A stretch of DNA of 64,000 nt, taken from NCBI GenBank assembly GCA_963575745.1, contig CAUYUJ010014271.1:258820-322819 (forward strand). The letters are read 5' to 3'. Under the pieces are notes generated by a model that was given only the letters and a program-made list of their open reading frames with translations, was not told the origin of the DNA and ran no database searches. Made by a program: the position numbers and the translations under genes. The DNA is from Prorocentrum cordatum (taxonomy: Eukaryota > Sar > Dinophyceae > Prorocentrales > Prorocentraceae). Positions 1-11,330 of the stretch are shown in pieces (position 1 is the stretch's first letter; each line of letters opens with the position of its first letter).

Positions 1-101
1 GTCCCGCCCCCCCATTACCCTGTCATTCTTCCTCATCGCACTCCTCCTCCTCCTCTTCGTTCTGCGTCGTCCGTCCTCCTCCTCCTTGTCCTTCCTTCCC
101 C

Positions 102-755
102 TCACAGGCTCCCCCAAGGCCTCGAGATCAGCGCGTGGCTTCCAAAAGGGGCCAGGCCAGCACGCTCAATCTTCCCAGCCTGGCCAAAGGCGAGCGCCCT
201 CGGAGGCGGATCGGCCTCCGTGTCCCGCGGCATCCCTCGCGCGGCGAAGCGCCAAGAGCCAACGCAACCTCTATCAGCCAATCTGATATCTTGGATAACT
301 CCCCACCGGTAGATGTCTTGCTGCAGCGTTCGGATCTGGTCGAGCGCCTGAATCTCCAGTTCGGGCATTGGGTGAGTCTCTGCACCTGTTCGGGCAGAGC
401 GGTCTGCGTGCTTGTTGCCGAGCCGCTCCAGATCGCTACAGACATCGTTGACGACGTCTATGGCCGTCGCGTGGCTCTTGACTTTCCTAACCCGAAGCCC
501 GTCCTCAAACATATGCTATACCTGACGCCAGACGTGGGCCCCAGGGTTGCGGGAGGAGCAGCTCTTGGCCCTACCCCAGACACGCCCAAGAGTCCCCGAG
601 CAGCCTGTGCTAATCTCAAAGTCATAAAACGGACCAGCAAGCTCAGCAGCCATCCTGTAGGCATAGCCCTTTCCATCCGTCGCCCGTTGCATGGACAGCG
701 CATTGCAGGGTTCAGGCCCGGAAGCAGCGTGGACAACTCCTCCGAGGGCACTCAA
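102..755 (-). pseudogene. LINE RNase H domain remnant (element G), one in-frame stop
   Basis: This reading frame runs from 755 to 102 and is interrupted only by a TAG at 518-516. After the stop it reads a typical RNase H C-terminal half: a VKSHAT motif followed by LGNKHADRSA, matching the family's conserved His (about residue 14 after the stop) and last catalytic Asp (residue 37) in GN-x-x-AD. The upstream part (516-755) would hold the middle of the domain but is less clear, and I do not see the first catalytic Asp with confidence. The RNase H of LINE polyproteins removes template RNA after reverse transcription. The 799-1206 and 1653-2134 stretches upstream on the same strand look like further parts of the same element. 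The identification of the C-terminal half is firm. The extent of the element is inferred. Confidence 0.62.
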
Positions 756-798
756 GCAGGGCTCCGCTCCGCTCTGCGTTTAACGTCGCGCGTTCGCT

Positions 799-1206
799 TC
801 ATCGCAAAACCGCCAGACAAATGACTCCCTGGAGTTTGCGCGAGGCAAGCTTGATGACCCCAAACACGGGTCGCGTATCAGAAACACGGGGAAGGGGTAT
901 CAGCTCTTTGGGTTGCGGAGGAACTCCCGCAACAAACTTGTCAATATCCTGGTTCCGCATGCTGGCCTGCCGCGCAGCCTCGCGGCAAAGGAGGAGACAA
1001 GTGCGCGCGGCGGTCTTCTTCGAACGCCTCGCAGCGTAATCTCGAATGAAAAGAACGCCTGGCGCGACCGCGAAAAACTGGCAGAACTCGTCCTCGGCCA
1101 GCCCGCGCCCCTGGGGCCTGGCCCGGGTCGGGCCCCCTCGAGTAAGCGCGTTCCTAGCGCAGGGCTGGCAACGCTTTGCCCACGCCTCAGGCGTCTTCCC
1201 GCTCAT
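799..1206 (-). pseudogene. Unrecognised reading frame upstream of the element G RNase H
   Basis: A 135-codon open frame on the same strand and just upstream of the RNase H remnant. It contains one CxxC pair (QPCARN region, near residue 15) and basic stretches, but no motif I can name. Its position suggests it is the part of the LINE polyprotein between RT thumb and RNase H. It could also be a chance open frame in GC-rich DNA. Confidence 0.25.
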
Positions 1207-1496
1207 GAACCCTACACCCTGCGAAATGCTTAAGAAATCATGGGTTCAGAAATTCATAGCCTCAGAGCTTGAATAAAAAAAACCCAACGCTTCTATTAAC
1301 ATCTTAAGATTTACATTGGAACCTCAAGAATAATCGAGACTCTGGCCGAACACTGACAATTTTCTTAAGCATCGCCTAAGGTGTAAGGCCCCATCCCTAA
1401 GTGCGGGCTGGCACCGGACAGGCGCCTGCCGGCGCGTCGACCGGGGGGGGGCCCGCCTGTCCGCCCAATGTCCTCCATCGCGCCCCGCGCGATCCT

Positions 1497-1652
1497 TCCT
1501 CCTCCTCCTCCTCCTCCCTCTCCTCCTCCTCCTCCTCCTCCTCCTCCTCCTCCTCCTCCTCCTCCTCCTCCTCCTCCTCCTCCTCCCCCTCCTCCTCCTC
1601 CTCCTCCTCCTCCTCCTCCTCCTCCTCCCCCTCCTCCTCCTCCTCCTCCTCT
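1497..1652. repeat. (TCC)n microsatellite, about 155 bp
   Basis: A nearly pure TCC/CCT tract on the plus strand with a few CCCCT variants. It lies between two reading-frame remnants of element G, so it appears to have expanded inside the element. It creates long artefactual poly-Pro, poly-Ser, poly-Arg, poly-Glu and poly-Gly open frames that should not be annotated. Confidence 0.95.
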
Positions 1653-2134
1653 TGATCGCGAAGGGCGCCGTCGCCAGCGAGTCCACGGTCGAGGCCTCGC
1701 TGACCTGGACAGTCTGGCCGATGCAAGGTTGCCAACCACTCTCGGCCAACGCGGGCAGGCGCGCGCGAGCCGGGGGCGCGGCCGCGTCGCGCGGGCGCCT
1801 AGCCTCTGAGAGGTCGTCTGACGCCTTTTCAATGGCAAGCCGAAGCACGTCGAGCCCTGGGCTTCCATCCCAGATCGCCCAGCACCAGCGGGAAAAAAGC
1901 CTTGCCGCGGCACGCCACGCGCAGGTCCATCTTTGCTCCGATCGAGAACTGTCTGAGCCCGAAGGACATTAACGGCCCCGACTTGCCCCTGCACAAACTC
2001 CTAGTCGCAGCAGAACGCATGCAATGGATCTGCCTTGGAGCGAGCCCAGCCACCGCAGAGCTCACAAGAGCTCGAGCAAGAGCGCCCGCGCGTTTGACAT
2101 TGCCCACCATGGCCCCTGCTTTCGTCAATCCCAA
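1653..2134 (-). pseudogene. Probable LINE post-RT (thumb) region remnant, element G
   Basis: Two overlapping minus-strand frames read like the region after the RT palm in dinoflagellate LINEs. One (2134-1829) has an alternating small/hydrophobic stretch (KAGAMVGNVKRAGALARALV, then GLAPRQIHCMRSAATRSL) like the helical thumb. The other (about 1848-1660) has a segment ending ARLPALAESGWQP, resembling the L-x-x-x-GW-x-P motif found after the thumb. No catalytic residues are expected in this part. The TCC array follows directly. The assignment rests on resemblance and neighbourhood only. Confidence 0.35.
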
Positions 2135-2239
2135 AATACGTGTAGATCTCTTACCAGCTTGAACACATGTTTTCCTGGCCGTCGAATTCCTGCGAACCCT
2201 CCTAGCAGCCGCATCGCGTCCCCAGGATCTGAATAACGT

Positions 2240-3150
2240 TGTCAGAGCGCGTGGAGAGCGTGCCCAACAAGTCCCCCGCCCCGCTGCAGGGGTGAAGGGG
2301 GTCTCTGAAAATCAACCCTAGATTCACGTCCAAACCCCTAAACCTCCATGTAGGGGGGGGGATCCTGGGACAACTCCCCTACACTCCTTGCGCGCCCACG
2401 CAGGGGTGGGTGGTGTGTGTACGTGCCGGAAACATAATTCAATCTCCACAGCTCCCGTGGACCCCCCCTTACCAAAGCCCCCTTGCACAGGGGGGGCCCT
2501 GGAAAGCCCCCTGGATCCCTTCAGCCCCGTGCGTGACGAGGGAGGAGGGGGGGGGGCCTTGGAACAAAACAAATCTCCATTATACCACACTGCGCTGCAT
2601 GTTTTCTTGCCCTCCCCTAGCCCTCACGGAAAATCCGCAAGCTCCCAAGCCAAACATCGACGTGCTGTTGTCCTTGGGACACCCACTCAGCGCCAGTGAA
2701 GCCCCTGCTGGGGAGGGCTTCGTGAAGGAAGGTCGCCCTAACCCCTGTTCCTGCCCGCCCCTCCTGTGAACCACCCCCCCGGCCCCTGCTGGGGATACTT
2801 CTGGAAACATCTTCCTGAACCGTCCTAGCCTCTCTCCAGGTGCGGGGTGTGGTGGGGTGTTAGGTGTGGTGGTGGGTGGTGGTGGCCGGGTCGGGGGCAA
2901 ATGAGCACCTCGCTCTATATATCCTTACACTCTGTGCGCGAACGGACTAATGATATGCCACCTTGCAGCTTCCCCACTGGGGTGCTCAAGGTCTTTGCGT
3001 GCTACATCGTGGTGGCCATGGGGTTTTGGAAACGAGATGCGCTCATCGGGCCGAACGAGCGTCTCGCTCGAGACATCCCCAACATGTGAGCGCTAACGGG
3101 CCCGTGATCAACTTATTGGCGGCCCCCCCGTGGGGTGTTCGAGTGCTATG
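2240..3150. repeat. Degenerate series of CCCC-N-GGGG palindromic units
   Basis: No gene is seen here. Short palindromes of the form CCCC(T)GC(A/T)GGGG recur near 2278, 2395, 2485, 2700, 2787, 2970 and 3120. The last two are followed by similar text (GGGGTGCTC...GCTACATCG and GGGGTGTTCG...CTGCATCG), about 152 bp apart, so part of the region is a diverged tandem repeat. G-runs of up to nine bases occur. Confidence 0.4.
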
Positions 3151-3179
3151 ACTCCTGCATCGCGCTGTCCATAAGCGAG

Positions 3180-3480
3180 GCTCTAGCATAAGTGGGTCTG
3201 CGGATGAATGGCAGGGCGTTTGTAAGTCCGAGTGCGAATCTGACGATGCGTGAGTCTGAATAGTGGGTGAGACGGATTGTGAGTCAGTCTGCGCATGAGT
3301 TTTTCTGTCTCGCTGATCTGAGCGTGCGCGGACCGCGTGTATGACTACAGGTATGACTCAATTGAATACGAATCTATTCTCTATCAATCAATCAGAATGT
3401 GTTTGTGTGTGTGGCCTGATCATGAATGAATCTGGATGTGTCTGTATACGAGTGCTTGGGTGAGTCTGAGCGTGGAAGGA
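3180..3480. repeat. Degenerate TGAGTCTG-type minisatellite
   Basis: Many variants of TGAGTCTGAGCGTG, GTCTGCG and AGTCCGAGTGCG at about 14-16 base spacing, together with a short TGTGTGTGTG run. The reverse-complement version of the same vocabulary (CTCAGACACACTCGCATTC) occurs at 38280-38400. Confidence 0.45.
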
Positions 3481-4735
3481 GCAGGCGGGGATGTGAGGAG
3501 GCGGAGCCGTCACACGAACAACAAGGACCTAATCGTGGGAAGCGGGAGTAACCTGAAAATCCGACGCCTCGATTGTTCACACATTCGCTCGATCTCGACC
3601 ACCTCCTCTGGACCGGCCTGTCTGTCGTCCCCGGGGTCTGGCACGTGCCCAGGAGGCCGCAAACTGCCAAAAAGCTGCTGCCCGTGATGTTTCCACGACG
3701 CAAGCGTGTCTGGGAAATCGGACCCCGACATCCGACGATCTGATTTTTCCAATGCGCGGCCCCGCAGGTCCCGTTCTTCCTCCCCGCGGCCAAGTCTGCG
3801 CCCCAGGTTCCTTCTTCATCGCCCCTGGGGGCCGATGACCGGCCCCGGAAGCCCAGGTCGCGGAATCACACCAGAATGAAAACAGTCAGATCGTCGGAGG
3901 AATGGAAAGATGTTTTGGGCTTCACTTTTTTCGAGCGCGAGCGACGCAGGCAGCTGCGCGCCGTCAAGGTAGTCAGACGGACAAGCCAACATAACAGGAC
4001 AGGCGGACAAACAATCACAACGGTGGCGAAAACTACGCGGCGGAGGAGAAAACGAACGAAGACACACAGAGGGCGAGGCGACGAAGAGGGTCTTGGGCTT
4101 CACACAGGAGTGGCGTTTTTGTGCGCGCCCGTCGGGTGCCACCGGGGAGCCGAGCTCAAGCGGGTAAGCCGCTTCGTGCTGGGGGGGGCCCCTGGGACCC
4201 CGCACCCAAGGACTCCCTGGTCAAAGGGCTCACTCTTTTGAGCAGGGTCCGACCGTCCCCAGCAGTTCTGTAGGCCTGCCACGAACTGTCCTTAGAACCC
4301 CAAGCTGTTCGAAGAACATAGGACCCCAAAACGTTCCAATAACAAACACAATGTTCGTAGAACGTAAACCCGACGTGTCAAAACAGGACGGTCCCAGCCA
4401 GAAATGATACTCTACGAATCGTCTACGAACATGTCGTAGACACCGCCGAAGGTGCGTAGAACATTCTTTGGTAGGCCCCCTTGGCACGCCATGACGCCTC
4501 GCCACTGCTTGACTCTCACGCGAAACCGACGTCTGGGACCCCGTGGCAACCGCAACGGCTTCGCGGCGGCGGCGGCGGCACCGTCCCCCAAAGCGCGCGC
4601 GCGCGCGAGCGCGCGCGCCCGCCCGCCCGTGGGGAGGGCGCGGGGCTCGGCACGCACCCGTTGCCGCGAGCCCGCGGGCGCCCCTCCCGGCCAGCCGCGG
4701 CTTGAGCCCCGGCCCGGCCCCGCGCACCGAGCGGC
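3481..4735. other. No recognisable gene
   Basis: GC-rich unique-looking DNA with only short overlapping open frames on both strands. No protein motif, RNA gene or clear repeat was seen. From about 4580 to 4740 it becomes a CpG-rich GCGCGC block. Confidence 0.4.
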
Positions 4736-4739
4736 AGGC

Positions 4740-4935
4740 TCTGAGGTCCGCCCTCCCTCCCTCCTTCCCTCCAGCTCTCCCCCCCTCCCTCCACCTCTCC
4801 CTGCCTCCCCTTCCTCCCCCATCCCCCCTCCCTTCCCCCTCCCCGTCCCCTCCCCCCCCTCCCCGCCTCCCTGCCCCCCTCCCTCTCTCTCTCCTTCCTT
4901 CCCTCCCCTTCCCTCTCTCCCTCTCCCCTCCAGTA
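4740..4935. repeat. Polypyrimidine (C/T) tract upstream of element D
   Basis: About 195 bp of almost pure C and T on the plus strand (CCCTCC, CTTCCC and CTCTCT mixtures) ending in CTCCAG. It lies about 150 bp before ORF1 of element D on the same strand. It could be the insertion target, a promoter-proximal tract, or unrelated. Confidence 0.8.
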
Positions 4936-5086
4936 GCCGTTCTGGCTCAGGCAGCCTGAGCTTGCTGCCGCCGATTCTTCAGAGCGGCTGGGTGGCAGCG
5001 AGCCTTCTTGGCACAGGGCCAAGCCCAACACGACCCCACCTCTTGCAAGGTTCCTTGGCTTGTGCGGCTGTGTTCGTTGCGCGGCC

Positions 5087-6216
5087 ATGGCTAAGCAGCA
5101 GCAGGACGGGGGTGATCCAAGGTCGTGGCGATGCCGATTTTGTTTCCATCCCGGCGCAACGAAGGTGCATGTTTCCACAGCCCCGTCCCTCGTGCCGAGC
5201 CTTCTACGCACGAAAAGGCTGGTCGTGGCGGCGCAAATTCTGGTGGTGAGCTTAAGCATGCTTAAGCCTTGGGACCTCGCGGGACAACTCAAAGAGGCTC
5301 AGCTGCAGATCAAGAAGTTGCACGAGGCTGCAGCCATCAAGTCTAGCTGCACCAAAGCTCTGGATTTATCGCTGGACGTGGACATGGCATCTGGTGAGGA
5401 ATCGCTTGATGAAGGCAAGCTACGTTCACATGTTCATGAATTGTACGAGCAATTGGAGCTGGCAGGCAAGGCCACAGGTGGGCAATTGACACGCCTGCGA
5501 CGATCCCTCAAAGCAGAGGAGGGCATCTACGCGAAAATCAACAAACACAAGCCTGTCTCAGCTCAGATGTTTACCGTCAATCGGCAGATGGCGACGGAGT
5601 CTCAACGCATCGAGAAGCTCAAGCACTCCATCGAGCAGCAGCGCACGCACATGGCTGAGCTGTAGCAAAAGCTGGACGCGTCGACCAAGGACCTCGCGGA
5701 CAAAGAGCAAAAGTATGAGGAGCTACGTCAGAAAAAAAAACTGAGTTGGCTAAGGCAGCCGTTTATCCGCCTCAGCAGGAGCATGCACAGGATGGCGCTG
5801 GAACTATCGGAGCGCTCGGCCTTGATTGCACGAAGCTGGGTACCGCACTGAAGCAGCTCGGTGCTGGCGGGGCATCCATGAAAGTGGCTGAGGAGATTGC
5901 TGAGGAGCTGCCGCCCATCATCACCAATGCTCGGATCCACGTTCTCGGCACGTAGAGGGTGGTAGGCGCGGCAGCTGATGAGCAACAGCAGCAGCATGTG
6001 CAGCACGTTGCAGCGCCTAGTGCGCCAGTTCAGGAGCTGCCACCGAGTAAATCATTGGCTTCAGCGCGTGCTGCTGACATCAGGCCGTTGCGAGAACAGC
6101 TGGTGCAGGTTGGTATCGAGCTTGAAGATGGGGCCAATGACGATGATGTACGCGAAGCTGCAAATCGGCTGTACTCTTGGCGCGCAGGAGCTAAGAGTGA
6201 GTTTTGCCCAGATTAG
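5087..6216 (+). pseudogene. LINE ORF1 remnant (element D): zinc finger plus coiled coil
   Basis: The ATG at 5087 is the likely start; the frame is open for nine more codons upstream. The protein begins with a finger-like CRFC...H...H cluster (residues 16-28 from this ATG), followed by long heptad-type helices (KEAQLQIKKLHEAA and RIEKLKHSIEQQ regions). This layout resembles ORF1 of element A. It is broken by TAG at 5663-5665, a one-base slip at the A9 run 5732-5740 (the frame resumes as TELAKAA), and TAG at 5953-5955, and ends at 6216. ORF1 proteins of LINEs bind RNA and help target-primed reverse transcription. Identification as ORF1 is inferred from layout and from the retroelement domains downstream. 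Confidence 0.55.
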
Positions 6217-6584
6217 GTTGGTCGCAACGTGAGGATGGGCATTGTTGTAAAGGCGGTGTCTACTACTCGGGTGTGCATTGGTCGCAATACCCCTCGGCAT
6301 GATGAACGTGATATGCGACACGGGAAGCACGCGAGCGTTCACTCAGACGCCGGCGGCACGGATGATAGTTGGGAGGCAATAGAATTGTCACCAGGCCCCC
6401 AAGCTGGCTGCCAATCCGATCCGCCAGATTTGACCAAGCAGGTCAAACCCCCCCATACTGCAAAACGCGCGACTATGAAACAAACATTGGCCAGGATCAG
6501 TGCGAGGGAGGTGGCAACAGCTTGAAGGCTAAAGGCCAGGTGACTACGATCAATGTAGACAACACTGGACCGCTCTTGGAGTAA

Positions 6585-7182
6585 ATGGAGGCTTGTCGCT
6601 CTGCCATTGTATTGGTTCAAGGGCATAAGGCGGATGATGCTGCACTCCCTGGCCTACAATGTGCGCTGAAGGTTTCGGCTACCACGGCATCTTTGCAACA
6701 ACCATACGGACTGCGCAGCGTGGTTTATCTTCTGGCGCGGCCGCGCTGGCACCCCCGTGCATCACTGTGACGCAAACTCCGCTGCTTGTAGCACCTGTGC
6801 TACATGAGCGGCGACTGGCAACACCTATGATACCATGGGGAATGTCGGGTGGCTTAGTGGCCGTATCAGCGTACTTCAAGGATTCTGTTGAATTGGATGA
6901 ATGTATCCGAAGAGTACTGCATACTCTGGTGTGCTATTTTATTTGGGTCGCCTCAATGATACGGTAATGTGTTGGATTGTCGGAGGAGGTTGGAATCTGG
7001 CGGCGAATACTTTTGATGGGCATGCGCGGTTGGAGCGATTGCGAGCAGTGTTCATCACGCCCACAGAGATCACGTGCCGCACTACGAACGCCACGGATGG
7101 ATACTTTCCTGTAGGATGTGCACGACCTCAAGCGCCATGGCATGATGTACATGAGATGGTAAATGGTATTACTGATGACTGA
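6585..7182 (+). pseudogene. APE-type endonuclease remnant, element D ORF2
   Basis: Two frames together read the second half of an endonuclease/exonuclease/phosphatase fold. About 6830-6930 gives GMSGGLVAVSAYFKDSVEL, which matches the central beta-strand block. About 6975-7010 gives CWIVGGGWNLAANTF, which aligns with the catalytic GDWN/GDFN motif. The catalytic Asp is replaced by Gly, so the nuclease would be inactive even if the frame were intact. At least one frameshift lies near 6900-6960. The N-terminal Asn and Glu motifs were not found. In an intact LINE this enzyme nicks the genomic target. Confidence 0.55.
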
Positions 7183-8518
7183 TGAACAAGGACTACGATA
7201 TGCATGGGATGTGGTCGTTGCTGGATTGTAGGTTGAAAGACTCGGGCGATGTGACATTGTGGATTCGGGGGCTCAACCATACCAAGGCCGTGGGAGACCG
7301 ATTAGAACCAAGATGGTCGAAGCCAATTGGGATGTCAAGCATCGCAGGTTACAGTATGGGCCACTTGCGCGAGCATGGATCACGGCGGCAGCGTGGGCAC
7401 ATCACAACATGCGGGTATGGGCGTATTGGATCAAGTTGACCATTCAGAATCTTGATCACCATGGGCTGGTGAAGACGAGTGGCTCACTACGCCCGCCTGC
7501 CTACATGGCTCCCGGGACGGCCAACTACGTGAATGACAAAATTCAGGATCGCGGCGGGAAACGAATTCGAAAACAACGTGGGCAGAACGTGCGATCGACG
7601 ACGGAGACATCCCAAAACTAGCCTGCTCACCGGACAGATTTATCATTGCAAGATGTGGTGATGTTCTTTAGACGTATTCAGGCGGCCACTCAAATTGTGC
7701 AGTTCATGGATGATGCAGTGCGTATGATATTTATGTCTGGAGCTGAGTGCATTGGACATCCTGAATTTGAGGAGATTGTTTACGGCGTGGTTGAACGCGC
7801 AGACGATTTCACGCAACTGCATCTGAGGCTTGGTGAACACAACTGGCAACAATGGATCAGTGCAGCCTTCCGCAATGGTGCTGGCAAGGCCCGTCGGGCG
7901 TCAAGGGCGCAGGTGTTTCGGCCGATGATTGCACGTACTGATCGCACGCAGCCGTACCACTTGACAGATGATGACATGTGGGCGGTGCGATCAGTATGGG
8001 CATGTCGCGTCACTGCAATTGCCCAGTGGCTACCAGCAATGGGAAGAGCTACAAGTCATTACAGTGCAGTCTTTTCGCAATGCGACCCAGACATTTCCAT
8101 GGGGCACGGCGGTGGGAAACACGCGGCTGCATCCTCGTGCTCTGTGGTATGTTTCAGATGCTGGGTTGGAGGTGTTGTGCACACTACGCATGGCATGCGA
8201 GCGCGTGTTGGGATGGCCGTCGAAAGGATCATTAATGAGATGGCGATGCGATCGAAACCTGATGTCGACACGCGTCTTATCACACCCACGGAGAGCATGG
8301 CGCGCGTCTGGTCGCGCATACGGCATCCTGGATCGCGTGCGTGGGTACACGAACACGGCAGCATGCACATCTGGGGGAGCAGGAGGAGATACTCGACTAG
8401 CTATTCGGCAAATGTGCAGAATCTACATGCTGAGGGTGCGCATGTATTAGGCGAGCAGTCCATCACAAGTGTTCTGGATATGTGGAAGTGCTTCGTGACG
8501 ATGCTGTTTCCCGCATGA
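7183..8518 (+). pseudogene. Linker region of element D ORF2, decayed
   Basis: The open frames 7259-7621 (120 codons) and 7646-8518 (290 codons) lie in the position of the endonuclease-RT linker. The second includes ADDFTQLHLRLGEHNWQQW and a basic RNGAGKARRASR stretch. I recognise no catalytic motif. The assignment comes only from being between endonuclease and RNase H pieces on one strand. Confidence 0.35.
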
Positions 8519-9903
8519 TTTTGGAGAGACGCAAGCTGTGCAGTTTCCGCTGGGATTGAGCTGGTTGCTTCCCGAGATACAAATGCAGCCTTGGGTCAGC
8601 ACATGGCAGCTGGAACATACCCGCGGTCTCTGGACAAGGCATTCTGGCTGGCTGCATGCCCGCTACTACATTACGCACCATCCTTACGTATCGTGCTATT
8701 CATTGTGTAGATGTGCAGCACACAATGTCCTGCCACGTGCACTTCTTGATGACAGTACGTCTCAATGGATCGGATCTGACCTGTGCAAGGCAGGGGAGCC
8801 GCATCGTGCAGTACATGATTTTGCGCTGGAGTGGCCTACTGACCAGGCCTGAGAAGTCGGGCTTGCTGGCCACCACGAAGCGCGCGATCTTCTTTTTTGC
8901 AGCAAGGCGAGGCAGCTTAAGCTCACAGCTAAGAAATTGATTCGAAACCTCGGACATGAGATGTGTTCGGTTCGACCTGTTTGACAACACGCCCAGGTCC
9001 GACCCGACATACTTCGCGATCGATTGCCTCTGCTACGCATGCTCAAGAAAACTGTAGCTGATCAGGTCACGGCCGTGTGGCGAACTGGCCTACCTCCTGC
9101 TGCTGGCCATGGCGTGGCAGTGTCGGGGGCCAGTCCAGCTGAGCTCACACAGATGCGACGCGTTGCTGACATGTTGTGCGGACGTGCGCCTAGCTCGTCG
9201 TCTTTAACGCAGTACTTGGCCACGCAACGTGATCGACTATACGATCCGATGTACCATGCTACCGTGGAAACCGTCAAGGCGTATGCTAGCTTCGTCCGGG
9301 ACCAACGGGTTTCGCTAGGTCAACTTCAGACGGCATGGGCATGTTTGGCGGAGAACATCGAAGCTCGTAAAGCATGGTCGAATACGCGAGGGCCCCTGGA
9401 GGTACTCTGGATGGCATTAGAACGTATTGGGTGGAGGATGGCCTCTAGTACGTTGGTATATGATGATGGAAACTACGCCATCGACCTGCTACTCCTACCT
9501 CCTAAGGATGTACGCGAGTTGGTTCGACAGGGGGTGGACAGGTGGCAGTCTAGGCGTACACTTGCACACCATAGAGACATCAACGGTGGGGGATGCAACG
9601 ATTTGGGTTCGCCTACTACGCAAATGTGGTGGTGGGCGAAAGGCTGCTGTCCACAATTATCGCTTCGCTGGTGCTCTTCGCAAGTTGTGGCCCGGCGCCA
9701 TATGGACCAAACACAGACAGCATCAGGCAGGATACAACATACCTGCCAGGTGCGCATGGTGTTCGGATGGCAAGGCCACGTTTGGACACACACTCTTTGA
9801 CTGCCCGAGCTTCTACCAGGACGCCCTTGATGAGGACCTCCAGTGGGACCCCCGAGGTGGACCACGCCTACAAATATCTGAAGTAGCGTGGGTTCAACCC
9901 TAG
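8519..9903 (+). pseudogene. Decayed RT/thumb region and CCHC-like finger, element D
   Basis: No RT catalytic motif (DxxxxFD or xxDD) could be found, so the palm is either lost or too scrambled to read. From about 9366 the frame starting at 9024 reads KAWSNTRGPLEVLWMALERIGW and then a PKDVRELVRQGVDRW segment, typical of the post-RT region of these LINEs. After a frame change, about 9750-9815 gives CAWCSDGKATFGHTLFDC, a C-x2-C-x8-H-x4-C finger seen after the thumb in many LINE polyproteins. The order linker, thumb, finger, RNase H is kept. Confidence 0.5.
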
Positions 9904-10021
9904 CCCTCCAGACTGGGACTGGATCGCCGCATGTATGTGTATGCCAGTGTGCCCACAATTCCCCCCACACGTTCCTCACGATGCCTCCGTCACTCTCTGA
10001 GGCGATTGGGGGCCTGATAGG

Positions 10022-10609
10022 ATGAGCTGGACTACGGTGGTATTTACGGATGGGCCTGGAATGGCCCCCTCGTGGCCAGAACTTCGGAGGTGTGGGTGGG
10101 GTGTTTGGCAGTTGGACGGCAACGGGCTCCCAGTTCGTGCTGCACATGGCCCGCTCGCGGGGCCGATACAGACAGTGGGCCGTGCGGAGAGCATGGTGCT
10201 GCTATTTGCCATTCAGCTCCTTCCTGCAGTTTCTCTCGTGGTGACTGACCTCTCGAGCTCGGCTCAGGAGGGTACTCTGTGGGCTTCTGCACATGCGGAT
10301 GCGCAAACACAGTCTGCTGACCTTTGGCGTGCTTGGCCCAATCTGGTGCACAGGCAACAGCCGTCCGGCTTTTACTGGTGCCCTGCCCACACGACGGCGG
10401 CAGAGTTTCTGGAAATGGATCGGCACCTCTGGGAGCACTCTCTGGGCAATGAGTGGGCTGACTTCTTTGATAAGGCAGGATCTTTGGTTCACGCGGTGGC
10501 CAACACGTTGGTGATGTCGTATGGGAGTATTCTTCACTTCAGGACGCTCGAACGGAGGCTAAGTTCATCTCGTGGCGTGCGCGCAGGGTGGCTCGTCGAG
10601 ATGCGTTGA
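10022..10609 (+). pseudogene. LINE RNase H domain, element D (motifs intact)
   Basis: A 195-codon frame with a full RNase H signature: Asp10 in VVFTDG, Glu56 in GRAES, Asp76 in LVVTD, His123 in WCPAHTT and Asp147 in LGNEWAD. This is the best-preserved part of element D, and the catalytic residues are all present although the rest of the polyprotein is broken. The domain degrades the RNA strand of the RNA/cDNA hybrid. It starts at ATG 10022 only by convention, because in the parent element it would be internal to ORF2. The element has no clear 3' end; the next 650 bp hold no recognisable feature. Confidence 0.72.
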
Positions 10610-11268
10610 ATGGTATGCCCGCGCGTTTAATACACGTACACGCACCCATGGCCCCAGTGGGACTCACCAGGCACCGTGCGGCTGAGGAGCCCTCTTTCCC
10701 AATGTAAAGATTGCTTGGCTATCGCCAGGGCCCCAGCTAGCCTCAACAATGTGTTGCTGTTGGCGTGTGCGCCTACGGCCCAACAGAGGCTGAAGGCACA
10801 AAGGGCCCCCTTCAGCAGAATGCCCCTCTTCTCAGATCCCGTGCTGCTCACGCTGCGTAAGAATTTTATGACGAAGATCTTGGCGGCGCGGGTTCCGAGC
10901 ATGCGAATCAGGGGCCCGCGGGAGTCAGTGCGCCGATCGATGCAGCTATCGTCGAGTTCAATGGGCACCGAGTGATGGTGACCCGCGGAGCGTTGGTCTG
11001 CACCCTGCGAGGCTCCTGTCAGGCGTCTTTTGGGCACGTCGCCAAGTGCAGGCCCAGCGGTGACCAGTGCCTAGGGCCCTCCGAGCACCCCCCAGCCCGC
11101 AACGAGCCGAAACTGGGAGCTTGGAGTCGTACACGCGGCGCCTGGCGGGCGACCTCGAGCGGCCCCGGTCATCGCGGCCGCCGGAACTGCGCAGGACCCC
11201 GCCCCCTCCGACGGATCGACGCGCGAACAGAGGTGCGCGGCTGCGTCTGGCCCCCGTGTCCCCAGCCC
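10610..11268. other. No recognisable gene
   Basis: Sequence downstream of element D and before the 11.3 kb hairpin. Short open frames on both strands only. It may include the 3' untranslated part of element D. Confidence 0.35.
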
Positions 11269-11330
11269 CCCAGTCTTGGGATGCTTTCCAGCCCGCTCGA
11301 GTTCGGGCCGGAAAGCATCCCAAGACTGGG
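11269..11330. repeat. Long hairpin: 21-bp perfect stem, 20-nt loop
   Basis: CCAGTCTTGGGATGCTTTCC (within 11269-11289) is the exact reverse complement of bases within 11310-11330. The 20-base loop itself contains GCCCG...CGGGC, which can add five more pairs. The stem has no mismatch, so it is recent or selected. It could be a small foldback element, an RNA hairpin precursor, or a replication-template inversion. Confidence 0.85.

Larger units (their letters stand above)
5087..10609 (+). mobile_element. LINE retrotransposon relic, element D
   Basis: ORF1 (finger and coiled coil), endonuclease, linker, thumb/finger and RNase H remnants lie in the canonical order on one strand over 5.5 kb. Stops and frame changes are frequent, so this is an old, non-autonomous copy. 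Its GC content is lower than the flanks, with many AT-rich codons, unlike elements A and B. This suggests a different family or a longer decay. Confidence 0.6.

Noticed and set aside
1365-1994. Poly-Gly, poly-Glu, poly-Ser and poly-Pro frames around 1.5 kb, and similar ones at 15.5, 18.3, 29.7, 41.4, 46.5, 49.7 and 57.1 kb
   Set aside because: They are translations of GGA/TCC repeats in every frame, not proteins.
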